DNA of 5,591 nt. It comes from Halanaerobiales bacterium (GTDB lineage Bacteria; Bacillota; Halanaerobiia; Halanaerobiales; JADQBU01). The position numbers were made by a program, and so were the translations under genes. The stretch is from the NCBI GenBank assembly GCA_016278435.1, contig JADQBU010000417.1:1-5591 (forward strand), written 5' to 3'. The notes under the pieces are model-generated. The model was not told where the DNA came from. It worked only from the letters and a program-made list of their open reading frames with translations, and did no database searches. This document shows, in pieces, positions 1 through 5,322 of the stretch (within the stretch, counting starts at the first letter, position 1; each line of letters opens with the position of its first letter).

Positions 1-38
1 TTCTCTTCATCATCTACAAGTAACACCCTGTTAGTCAT
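1..38 (-). CDS. Response regulator, N-terminal fragment (cut by window edge)
   Basis: Only the first 12 codons are inside the window. They read MTNRVLLVDDEE, which is the opening beta strand of a CheY-like receiver domain (hydrophobic run VLLVDDE). The paired aspartates would bind Mg2+ near the phospho-acceptor Asp, which lies further along outside the window. The ATG at 36-38 is preceded by a strong AAGGAGG (about 44-50) with 5 nt between GGAGG and the start, so the start is well supported. It follows the LysE-family gene on the same strand with a 37-bp gap and no visible terminator, so co-transcription is plausible. The output domain and the partner histidine kinase cannot be determined here. 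Confidence 0.72.
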   Translation of the reverse strand, partial: MTNRVLLVDDEE

Positions 39-75
39 TAATGCCTCCTTTCCCTGACCTTCTCAACATTTTATA

Positions 76-717
76 TTAAAAGAAAAAATAACCCAGACCA
101 TCTGTAATAAATGTTCCGGCAAAATAAATAAGAATAATACCAAATATAAATATCAATCCCCTGTATATTTTATCATTTACCAGCTTTCTACCAAAAACAA
201 CAACCCAGGAAACGATAGAATACCAGACAAAATCAGCCATAACATGTCCAAAATAAAAAAAACCTGTTCCCAGAGCGCCATATTTATATGAATTTACTAA
301 ATAGGTCATACCAACTGTACTCCACCAGAGAATCCAGTAAGGATTAGAGATACTTACTACAGCTCCCGGTAGGATAAAGCCACTTATCTTTCCACCGGAC
401 TCTGTTTGTTTTTTTAGAGATATCTCTTTTTTTAATACTGATTTTATCATTCCATACCCCATCCAGAGCAAGACACTCCCCCCGATGATACCGATCAGAT
501 AAGCAAAGTTCTTGTTCGCAAATAACCTGTTTAATCCCAACAAGAGCAGAATGATTAATATTAGTTCCAGCAGGGCATGACCCAGAATAATCAGGGGACC
601 AGCAATAAAACCCCGGCGTAGGCTTCCATTTATAACATAAGTCAGCAGCGGTCCCGGCATCATCGCCCCTGATAGACCGATTATAAAGGCTGAAATACTC
701 AGAGCAAAGATTGACAT
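76..717 (-). CDS. LysE-family amino acid/metabolite exporter
   Basis: Integral inner-membrane protein of about 213 residues, the usual size for the LysE/RhtB translocator family, which exports amino acids and related small molecules. The sequence is very hydrophobic, with about six predicted membrane segments (roughly residues 5-25, 40-63, 74-95, 113-133, 150-177 and 188-207) and a short charged cytoplasmic loop near 96-111. Family hallmarks are the N-terminal GAMMPGPLLTYV (about 18-29) and SNPYWILWWSTVG (about 125-137). The substrate cannot be read from sequence. Two ATG codons are adjacent (718-720 and 715-717). The AGGAGG at 725-730 lies 4 nt from the first and 7 nt from the second, so the second is preferred. 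The gene diverges from the aminotransferase gene and is followed by a response regulator start. Confidence 0.88.
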   Translation of the reverse strand: MSIFALSISAFIIGLSGAMMPGPLLTYVINGSLRRGFIAGPLIILGHALLELILIILLLLGLNRLFANKNFAYLIGIIGGSVLLWMGYGMIKSVLKKEISLKKQTESGGKISGFILPGAVVSISNPYWILWWSTVGMTYLVNSYKYGALGTGFFYFGHVMADFVWYSIVSWVVVFGRKLVNDKIYRGLIFIFGIILIYFAGTFITDGLGYFFF

Positions 718-755
718 CATTAAACCTCCTGAAAATATAGCCAGATATTAAATAC

Positions 756-784
756 ATTTTATCAAATACGGGTTCCTATTACAA
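756..784 (-). promoter_or_regulatory. Putative sigma-A-type promoter for the LysE-family gene
   Basis: On the minus strand, TTGTAA (779-784, 4 of 6 matches to TTGACA) is followed after 17 nt by TAAAAT (756-761, 5 of 6 matches to TATAAT). The -10 lies about 26 bp upstream of the AGGAGG ribosome site, giving a short leader. This is a consensus match by eye in AT-rich DNA. Confidence 0.45.
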
Positions 785-801
785 CAGATATTATCATAAC
801 A

Positions 802-829
802 TTAACAAAGGTAGCTGTTACTTCATAAT
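802..829 (+). promoter_or_regulatory. Putative promoter for the aminotransferase gene
   Basis: TTAACA (802-807, 5 of 6 matches to the -35) and CATAAT (824-829, 5 of 6 matches to the -10) are separated by 16 nt. Transcription would begin near 835-838, which runs into the ribosome site AAGGTGAG (836-843) ahead of the ATG at 849. The leader would therefore be unusually short. The spacing is one short of optimal, so an alternative promoter slightly upstream is possible. Confidence 0.38.
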
Positions 830-848
830 ATATCTAAGGTGAGAATAA

Positions 849-2171
849 ATGAAAAAATTACGTGAATATATACTGGGGACTGAGCAAAAGGTTCCCCTAC
901 CTGATGGAAGATTGACTACATATATAAATTTTGACAATGCTGCTACTACCCCTCCCTTTAAATCAGTTATGGAAAAATTGAATGAGTTTGCCCCCTGGTA
1001 TTCATCGATTCACCGGGGTAAGGGTTATAAATCCAGGTTATCATCCCAACTTTATGAAAAATCAAGGGATATCATTGCAGATTTTGTTAATATTAACCGC
1101 AATAAATACTGCATTGTCTTTACAAAAAACACTACAGAAGCAATTAACAAACTCTCCTACCGATTATGTACAGATAGAAAAGATAAAGTGATACTGACTA
1201 CAGAGATGGAACATCACTCCAATGATCTACCCTGGCGGGATAAATACACGGTTGATTACATTTCACTGGATAAAAGGGGCAGACTTTCACTGAGCGATCT
1301 GGAAGCAAAATTAATTAAGTACAAGGACAGGGTCGAACTCGTTACTGTGACCGGTATTTCAAACGTAACAGGTTATCTAAATCCAATCCACAGAATTGCA
1401 GCTATGGCCCATACATATGAAAGTAGAATAATGGTTGATGGAGCCCAGCTTGTCCCCCATATTCCTGTTAACATGAAGCCAGTTGACCCAGTTGAGCATA
1501 TCGATTTTCTGGCATTTTCTGCTCATAAAATGTATGCCCCCTTTGGAACCGGAGTACTGATAGGGCCACAGGATACATTTAATAACGGCTGCCCTGAATA
1601 TCCCGGGGGAGGAACGGTTGATTTTGTTACCAGAGATGATGTTATCTGGGATAACCCACCACATAAAGAAGAAGCCGGCACACCCAATATTATGGGAGTT
1701 ATAGCCCTGGTTGAGGCAATAAAAACCATGCAGGAGATTAAAATGGAAAATATCGAAAACCAGGAAAAATCCCTCTTGCAATATACCGTAAATAAAATAA
1801 GAAAGATTCCTGATATTAAATTATATGTTAGTTATAATGATTTTAAAAATAATACTGCCATCATACCTTTCAATATCCAGGGGATTCATCATGAATTAAC
1901 AGCCCGGATTCTGGCTAATGAAGCAGGTGTCGCTGTTAGAAATGGATGTTTCTGTGCCCAGCCTTATGTGCAAAAAATATTAAATATACCGGACGAAGAT
2001 ATAGACAGTCATCGAAACAGTTCACACCAATCCCGCCCGGGCCTGGTTAGAATCAGCCTGGGGCTTTATAATACAAAAGAGGAAATTGATATACTGGTTC
2101 AGATGTTAAAGAAAATTGTTGAAAATAGTGATTATTACCTGCGAAAATATGCTGAACAGATTCCAGATTAA
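849..2171 (+). CDS. Class V aminotransferase, cysteine desulfurase-like (NifS/SufS superfamily)
   Basis: PLP-dependent fold-type I enzyme of 440 residues, slightly longer than typical SufS (about 406). Visible active-site features in SufS order: the N-terminal INFDNAATTPP (26-36); MEHHSND (120-126), with H122 in the position that stacks on PLP; VDGAQ (196-200), with D197 and Q200 for the cofactor; FSAHK (223-227), with K227 as the Schiff-base lysine; RNGCFCAQPY (364-373), with C369 aligning to the persulfide cysteine; and VRISLGLYNT (400-409), with R401 for the substrate carboxylate. In this family the reaction would be cysteine to alanine plus enzyme-bound sulfane sulfur. Related selenocysteine lyase, epimerase or cysteine lyase activity cannot be excluded. 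A polar stretch (about 381-397, rich in His, Ser and Arg) separates the cysteine loop from the final motif. The start is supported by AAGGTGAG 5 nt upstream. A DsrE-like gene follows on the same strand after 75 bp, supporting a sulfur-transfer role by inference. It is not the usual suf operon, because no sufB/C/D/U is adjacent. Confidence 0.88.
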   Translation: MKKLREYILGTEQKVPLPDGRLTTYINFDNAATTPPFKSVMEKLNEFAPWYSSIHRGKGYKSRLSSQLYEKSRDIIADFVNINRNKYCIVFTKNTTEAINKLSYRLCTDRKDKVILTTEMEHHSNDLPWRDKYTVDYISLDKRGRLSLSDLEAKLIKYKDRVELVTVTGISNVTGYLNPIHRIAAMAHTYESRIMVDGAQLVPHIPVNMKPVDPVEHIDFLAFSAHKMYAPFGTGVLIGPQDTFNNGCPEYPGGGTVDFVTRDDVIWDNPPHKEEAGTPNIMGVIALVEAIKTMQEIKMENIENQEKSLLQYTVNKIRKIPDIKLYVSYNDFKNNTAIIPFNIQGIHHELTARILANEAGVAVRNGCFCAQPYVQKILNIPDEDIDSHRNSSHQSRPGLVRISLGLYNTKEEIDILVQMLKKIVENSDYYLRKYAEQIPD

Positions 2172-2232
2172 TCCCCTGCAAGAATACTTGTATAATTACT
2201 TTATAAAATGTGGAACCTATATATACCACTTC

Positions 2233-2240
2233 AAGGGGGT
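2233..2240 (+). promoter_or_regulatory. Ribosome binding site deciding the DsrE-like start
   Basis: AAGGGGGT lies 7 nt before the ATG at 2247. AGGGGG differs from AGGAGG by one base that still forms a G-U pair with the 16S tail. An in-frame ATG at 2208 lacks any such site, so 2247 is chosen. The same AGGGGG variant precedes pyk in this window (5310-5315). Confidence 0.6.
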
Positions 2241-2246
2241 TATAAA

Positions 2247-2723
2247 ATGAACAAAAAAATGAACCTGCTGATGTTTAGCTGTGACTATGATAAAGCACTG
2301 GCCGCTTTAATATTAGCCAATAATGGCCGCGAACTGGGCCTGGATGTAACTATGTTTTTTGCCTTCTGGGGTTTACTGCTGGTCAGAAATCCAGAAATGA
2401 CATCATTTGAGGATAAAAGTTTTTATGAAGACTTGATGGGAATTTTAACACCGGCCAATCCTGAAGATTTACCTCTTTCTAAAATGAATTTAAGTGGTAT
2501 CGGGCAGAATATGTTAAAAAAAATGATGGCAGATAAGGAAGCTCCAAAATTAACTGATTTCCTGCAGGGTGCCCGGGAAAAAGGAGTAAAATTTTATGGT
2601 TGTCAGTTATCGATTGAAGTTATGGGTTTTAAAAGGGAAGAATTACTACCTGAGCTTGAGGTGATGGATGCAAAAGATTACCTGAAAGATGCCCTGGAAT
2701 CGGATCTACAGCTATTTATCTAA
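2247..2723 (+). CDS. DsrE/DsrF/DrsH-like family protein
   Basis: Small soluble protein of 158 residues, a normal size for the DsrE/DsrF/DrsH-like family (Rossmann-like proteins related to sulfurtransferase subunits such as DsrE and TusD). It opens with a beta strand, NLLMFSCDYDKALAALILAN, where the D-x-x-K-A-x-A pattern starts the first helix. GLDVTMFFAFWGL (31-43) follows, then a variable middle rich in Met and Lys. The diagnostic motif is FYGCQLSIEVMGF (116-128), with C119 in the conserved position that carries persulfide in characterised relatives. A second cysteine, C12, lies at the N-terminal strand. The gene sits 75 bp downstream of the cysteine desulfurase-like gene, which suggests that C119 accepts or relays sulfur from that enzyme. 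This partnership is inferred and the terminal acceptor is unknown. A weak TATAAT at 2191-2196 has no good -35, so co-transcription is favoured. Confidence 0.85.
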   Translation: MNKKMNLLMFSCDYDKALAALILANNGRELGLDVTMFFAFWGLLLVRNPEMTSFEDKSFYEDLMGILTPANPEDLPLSKMNLSGIGQNMLKKMMADKEAPKLTDFLQGAREKGVKFYGCQLSIEVMGFKREELLPELEVMDAKDYLKDALESDLQLFI

Positions 2724-2754
2724 AACCAGATTTATATCAGAAATTTTTCCAGAT

Positions 2755-2784
2755 TTGAATGAGCAGGAAGGATTATGATATAAT
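2755..2784 (+). promoter_or_regulatory. Extended -10 promoter for the GIY-YIG-like gene
   Basis: TTGAAT (2755-2760) and a perfect TATAAT (2779-2784) are separated by 18 nt, and TG at 2776-2777 gives the extended -10 form TGATATAAT. Transcription should start near 2791, leaving a leader of about 43 nt before the GTG. This is the best promoter match in the window. It indicates that the downstream gene is expressed independently of the aminotransferase/DsrE pair. Confidence 0.65.
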
Positions 2785-2788
2785 CATA
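2774..2788. repeat. Short palindrome over the -10 box (possible operator)
   Basis: TATGAT (2774-2779) and ATCATA (2783-2788) are perfect inverted arms around a 3-nt centre, and they cover the -10 element of the promoter ahead of the GIY-YIG-like gene. A repressor bound here would block RNA polymerase. The arms are short and AT-rich, so chance is a serious alternative. Confidence 0.25.
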
Positions 2789-2833
2789 TATAACTGAGAG
2801 ATGTAAGTCATTTGGTCCGGGAGGGACATAACA

Positions 2834-3178
2834 GTGAGTATTTTTATTGGTAAATATAAGTTTCAGGGTCCGTATACCTCTAACAGTAAACTTGAAGACA
2901 GACCAGGTATCTATGCTATTCACTGTTATGAAGATGGTAAATACATGCTTCTTGACATAGGTGAATCAGCCCGTGTTAAGTCCCGGGTATTAAGCCATGA
3001 TAGGATTAACTGCTGGCAGCATAACTGTTCCGGGAATATTACAGTCTCTGTTTACTATACACCACACTGGACACAGGAGGGACGGAGCAAACTTCAGGAG
3101 AGATTAAGGAAATTATATAGTCCTCCCTGTGGCAAAAAAAGTGACGGTCTGATTAACTTTCTTAAAAAAAAGGGATAA
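2834..3178 (+). CDS. Stand-alone GIY-YIG-like domain protein
   Basis: Single-domain protein of 114 residues with the layout of the GIY-YIG nuclease fold. GIY is at 25-27 (RPGIYAIH). A second strand, LLDIGES (39-45), stands where YIG is expected, with Asp replacing the Tyr. VKSRVLSH (48-55) follows, with R51 matching the catalytic Arg of the superfamily. A final helix, QERLRKLYSPPCG (88-100), has E89 as the candidate metal-binding Glu. HDRINCW (55-61) and VYYTP (73-77) look like family-specific conserved blocks. The superfamily cleaves DNA or RNA (UvrC, homing endonucleases, UPF0213 proteins), but no DNA-binding domain is attached here and activity is unproven. The start is GTG, supported by GGAGG (2820-2824) 9 nt upstream. 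A 4-bp hairpin (GTCC 2815-2818 with GGAC 2824-2827) loosely encloses that site. The gene converges on the minus-strand RHH-like gene with 6 bp between stops. Confidence 0.7.
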   Translation: MSIFIGKYKFQGPYTSNSKLEDRPGIYAIHCYEDGKYMLLDIGESARVKSRVLSHDRINCWQHNCSGNITVSVYYTPHWTQEGRSKLQERLRKLYSPPCGKKSDGLINFLKKKG

Positions 3179-3204
3179 GGGAGATTATTCTCCTTTATCC
3201 TTTT
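3163..3204. terminator. Bidirectional intrinsic terminator between convergent genes
   Basis: A 12-bp stem pairs 3173-3184 with 3189-3200, with a single G-U pair (3179 with 3194) and a 4-nt loop. It can extend outward through A-T and G-U pairs at 3169-3172 with 3201-3204. It is flanked by an A run at 3164-3171, which is a U tract when read on the minus strand, and by TTTT at 3201-3204 followed by a T/C-rich stretch. The structure should end the GIY-YIG-like transcript on the plus strand, and the RHH-like (possibly pfkA-pyk) transcript on the minus strand, where its U tract is stronger. The plus-strand TAA lies in the left arm and the minus-strand TAA begins in the loop, so both coding ends are part of the hairpin. 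Confidence 0.87.
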
Positions 3205-3454
3205 CTTCTTCCTCATCCTCTTTACTATCTTCTTCATCTTTATTATCAGCGTCAGTTTCCTTTTCATCTATTTCTTCAGTTTCTGATGTTTCTTCCTTTT
3301 CCTCATCTACAAAGGGATAGAACTTGTTCTCTAGATACAAATCAATTGCTTTATCCACAAAATCATTAAAATTCTTACCTTCATTAATCAATTTCTCCAT
3401 CAACTTTTTATGTTTCTTTTTGGCAATTTTATAATTTGCCCTTCTCATTCTCAA
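3185..3454 (-). CDS. Small ribbon-helix-helix-like protein with acidic tail
   Basis: Unrecognised protein of 89 residues in two parts. The N-terminal half is basic and reads like a CopG/Arc-type ribbon-helix-helix: a strand around ANYKIA (6-11), helix KKKHKKLMEKLINEG (12-26), a turn with NF (28-29), and helix NDFVDKAIDLYLENK (30-44). The C-terminal 40 residues (50-89) hold 25 Asp or Glu, have almost no hydrophobics, and are probably disordered. RHH proteins usually bind DNA as dimers, so this may be a small regulator, but the match is by pattern only. The start is probably TTG at 3454: AGGAGG (3463-3468) is 8 nt away, whereas the in-frame ATG at 3448 is 14 nt away. The gene lies 89 bp downstream of pyk with no clear terminator between, and its last codons form an arm of the shared terminator. 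Confidence 0.7.
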   Translation of the reverse strand: MRMRRANYKIAKKKHKKLMEKLINEGKNFNDFVDKAIDLYLENKFYPFVDEEKEETSETEEIDEKETDADNKDEEDSKEDEEEEKDKGE

Positions 3455-3472
3455 ATGTATCTCCTCCTTAGG

Positions 3473-3495
3473 ATCTTAAAAAGAATCTTAAAAAG
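3473..3495. repeat. Tandem 11-bp direct repeat upstream of the RHH-like gene
   Basis: ATCTTAAAAAG occurs twice, at 3473-3483 and 3485-3495, a period of 12 bp. It sits immediately upstream of the AGGAGG site of the RHH-like gene, in the pyk-RHH intergenic gap. On the coding strand each copy reads CTTTTTAAGAT. Closely spaced repeats beside an RHH gene are typical autoregulatory operators, but no binding is shown and the DNA is AT-rich. Confidence 0.55.
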
Positions 3496-3543
3496 CTGTC
3501 ATATATGTACATTTCTAGCAAAAACCTTTTTCTCCTGCAATTA

Positions 3544-5304
3544 TTATTTTATATTGGCCTTACCGCGATAGACAAGACCCCTGACACCGTCAATTGTTAC
3601 CAGTTCTCCATCTTTAATTTTGTTAAATATATCACCAGTATTAACTATAACCGGTATCCCATAATCAAGTCCTGTTATAGCTGGATGTGAAGTCAGACCT
3701 CCATCTGTTGCTATTACTGCAGCTGCCCGGGCTATAGCCGGTTCATACTGCTTATTTGTAAGCCTGGTAACCAGAATATCACCTTTTTTAACCTTCTCAT
3801 CAGCTTTATCAGCAGTCATAGCAATTCTGATCTTACCAGAAACTATACCTTTGCCAACTCCCTGGCCCTCGATTAAAGGTTTGCCTACTACATCTATCTG
3901 AATTAAATTTGTGGTTCCAGAAATACCAACCGGAACCCCGGCTGTCAGGGTAACAAGATCACCATCATTGACCAGGCCACTGGAAAGGGCTACCTCAACA
4001 GCATTATCCATCATCTCGTCAGTAGAGTTACTGGTCGCAACCAGCAAGGGATAAACACCCCAGATTAGAGTAAGAGTATGGCGAACTATATCATTGGGCG
4101 TAACTGCAATTATTGGAGTTAGAGAACGGTTTTTTGATACCATCCGGGCAGTATAGCCGGATCCAGTTGCAGTAATAATAGCACTTGCTCCCAGATCTGC
4201 TGCTGCTTCACAGGATGCAAAACTTATTGCTTCTGTTACTGTATCTGCATTCTTACGGGTCTTAATGCGATTATGAAATATTTCTCTGTAAGAATCAGAT
4301 TTTTCTGTTTCCTTAGCTATCCGGTCCATTGTTTTAACAGCTTCTACAGGATAATCCCCTATTGCAGATTCACCAGACAGCATGGTAGCATCAGTTCCAT
4401 CGAAAATAGCATTGGCAACATCTGTAGCTTCTGCCCGGGTCGGGCGCGGATTTCTGATCATAGAATCAAGTAGCTGGGTAGCAGTTATTACCGGTTTTGC
4501 TGCTTTATTACACTTACTAATTATCTTTTTCTGGATTATCGGTATCTTTTCAGTCGGCATCTCAACTCCCAGATCTCCCCGGGCCACCATTACCCCATCA
4601 GCTACCTCTATGATAGAATCAATATTATTTACAGCTTCCTGGTTTTCAATTTTAGCAATTATCTTGATATTATGGGCCCACTCTTCCTCCAGTAGTTTTC
4701 TGATCTCAATAACATCTGAGGCTTTGCGGACAAAGGAAGCAGCAATAAAATGAATGCCGTTCTTAATACCAAAGATAATATCTTCGGTATCTTTGTCAGT
4801 TAATGATGACAAATTAACTTTAACCCCCGGAACATTAACCCCTTTATTTGAACCAAGTATACCTCCATTTAAAACCTTGCAGCTGATAACTCCATCTCTT
4901 ATTTCCTTTACCTTTAACTCGATTAAACCATCTGCCAGTAGTATCTTTTGTCCTACTACAATATCCTCTGCTAAACCACTATATGTAATAGAAATCTTTT
5001 CGCTTGTACCCTCGACATCTCCACTTACAACCTCCAGGGATTCTCCCTGTTCAAGTTTAACAGCATTATCTTTCATCTTACCGGTTCTGATTTCAGGGCC
5101 CCTGGTATCCAGCATAATACCGATGGGTTCGTTTAAATTTTTTTCAACTTCTTTAATCGTTTCAATGCGTTTTTTATGTTCCTCATGTGTTCCGTGAGAA
5201 AAGTTTAATCTGGCAACATTAAGACCGGCTTTTACCAGTTTTTTTAAAACTGATTTTCTGTCACTGGCCGGCCCAATAGTACAGACAATCTTTGTTCGTC
5301 TCAT
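3544..5304 (-). CDS. pyk: Pyruvate kinase with C-terminal PEP-utilising domain
   Basis: Catalyses PEP + ADP to pyruvate + ATP, the last step of glycolysis, in the cytoplasm as a tetramer. It has 586 residues, matching the long Bacillus/Geobacillus type rather than the roughly 470-residue E. coli type. Visible sites: ARLNFSHG (31-38) with R32, N34 and S36; LDTRGPEIRTG (65-75) with D66, T67, and E71 at the position of rabbit Glu117, a Glu associated with K+-dependent enzymes; IIAKIEN (215-221) with catalytic K218 and metal ligand E220; ARGDLG (241-246) with D244; TATQ (274-277) with T276; and the SGESAIGDYP block (310-319). The allosteric C domain spans about 350-475. The extra domain (about 477-586) carries TDGGLTSHPAI, with H540 equivalent to the phosphohistidine of PEP synthase and PPDK. 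No phosphotransfer role is established for it in pyruvate kinases. ATG follows AGGGGG (5310-5315) by 5 nt. The pfkA stop is only 18 bp upstream. Confidence 0.97.
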   Translation of the reverse strand: MRRTKIVCTIGPASDRKSVLKKLVKAGLNVARLNFSHGTHEEHKKRIETIKEVEKNLNEPIGIMLDTRGPEIRTGKMKDNAVKLEQGESLEVVSGDVEGTSEKISITYSGLAEDIVVGQKILLADGLIELKVKEIRDGVISCKVLNGGILGSNKGVNVPGVKVNLSSLTDKDTEDIIFGIKNGIHFIAASFVRKASDVIEIRKLLEEEWAHNIKIIAKIENQEAVNNIDSIIEVADGVMVARGDLGVEMPTEKIPIIQKKIISKCNKAAKPVITATQLLDSMIRNPRPTRAEATDVANAIFDGTDATMLSGESAIGDYPVEAVKTMDRIAKETEKSDSYREIFHNRIKTRKNADTVTEAISFASCEAAADLGASAIITATGSGYTARMVSKNRSLTPIIAVTPNDIVRHTLTLIWGVYPLLVATSNSTDEMMDNAVEVALSSGLVNDGDLVTLTAGVPVGISGTTNLIQIDVVGKPLIEGQGVGKGIVSGKIRIAMTADKADEKVKKGDILVTRLTNKQYEPAIARAAAVIATDGGLTSHPAITGLDYGIPVIVNTGDIFNKIKDGELVTIDGVRGLVYRGKANIK

Positions 5305-5322
5305 AATAACCCCCTAAAAATC

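Noticed and set aside
344..757. Open frame on the minus strand overlapping the LysE-family gene
   Set aside because: It overlaps the well-supported exporter in another frame and its translation has no recognisable family features.
1377..1781. Minus-strand open frames opposite the aminotransferase gene (including 1523-1729)
   Set aside because: They lie antisense to a clearly coding gene with intact active-site motifs and look like shadows of its codon pattern.
2168..2196. Possible separate promoter for the DsrE-like gene (TATAAT at 2191-2196)
   Set aside because: The -10 is perfect, but the best -35 at 17-nt spacing (TTAATC) matches only 3 of 6 and there is no TGn extension, so it is too weak to call.
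2208..2246. Upstream in-frame ATG adding 13 residues to the DsrE-like protein
   Set aside because: No ribosome site precedes it, while the ATG at 2247 has AAGGGGG at ideal spacing and begins right at the first conserved strand.
3505..3543. Possible terminator after pyk around the AAAAACCTTTTT sequence
   Set aside because: The stem is only A-T pairs with a 2-nt loop and no proper G-C core or U tract, so it would not form a stable hairpin.
4382..5197. Plus-strand open frames opposite pyk (4382-4753 and 4754-5197)
   Set aside because: Both are antisense to a full-length pyruvate kinase; their Ser/Ile/Pro-rich translations are typical mirror-frame artefacts.
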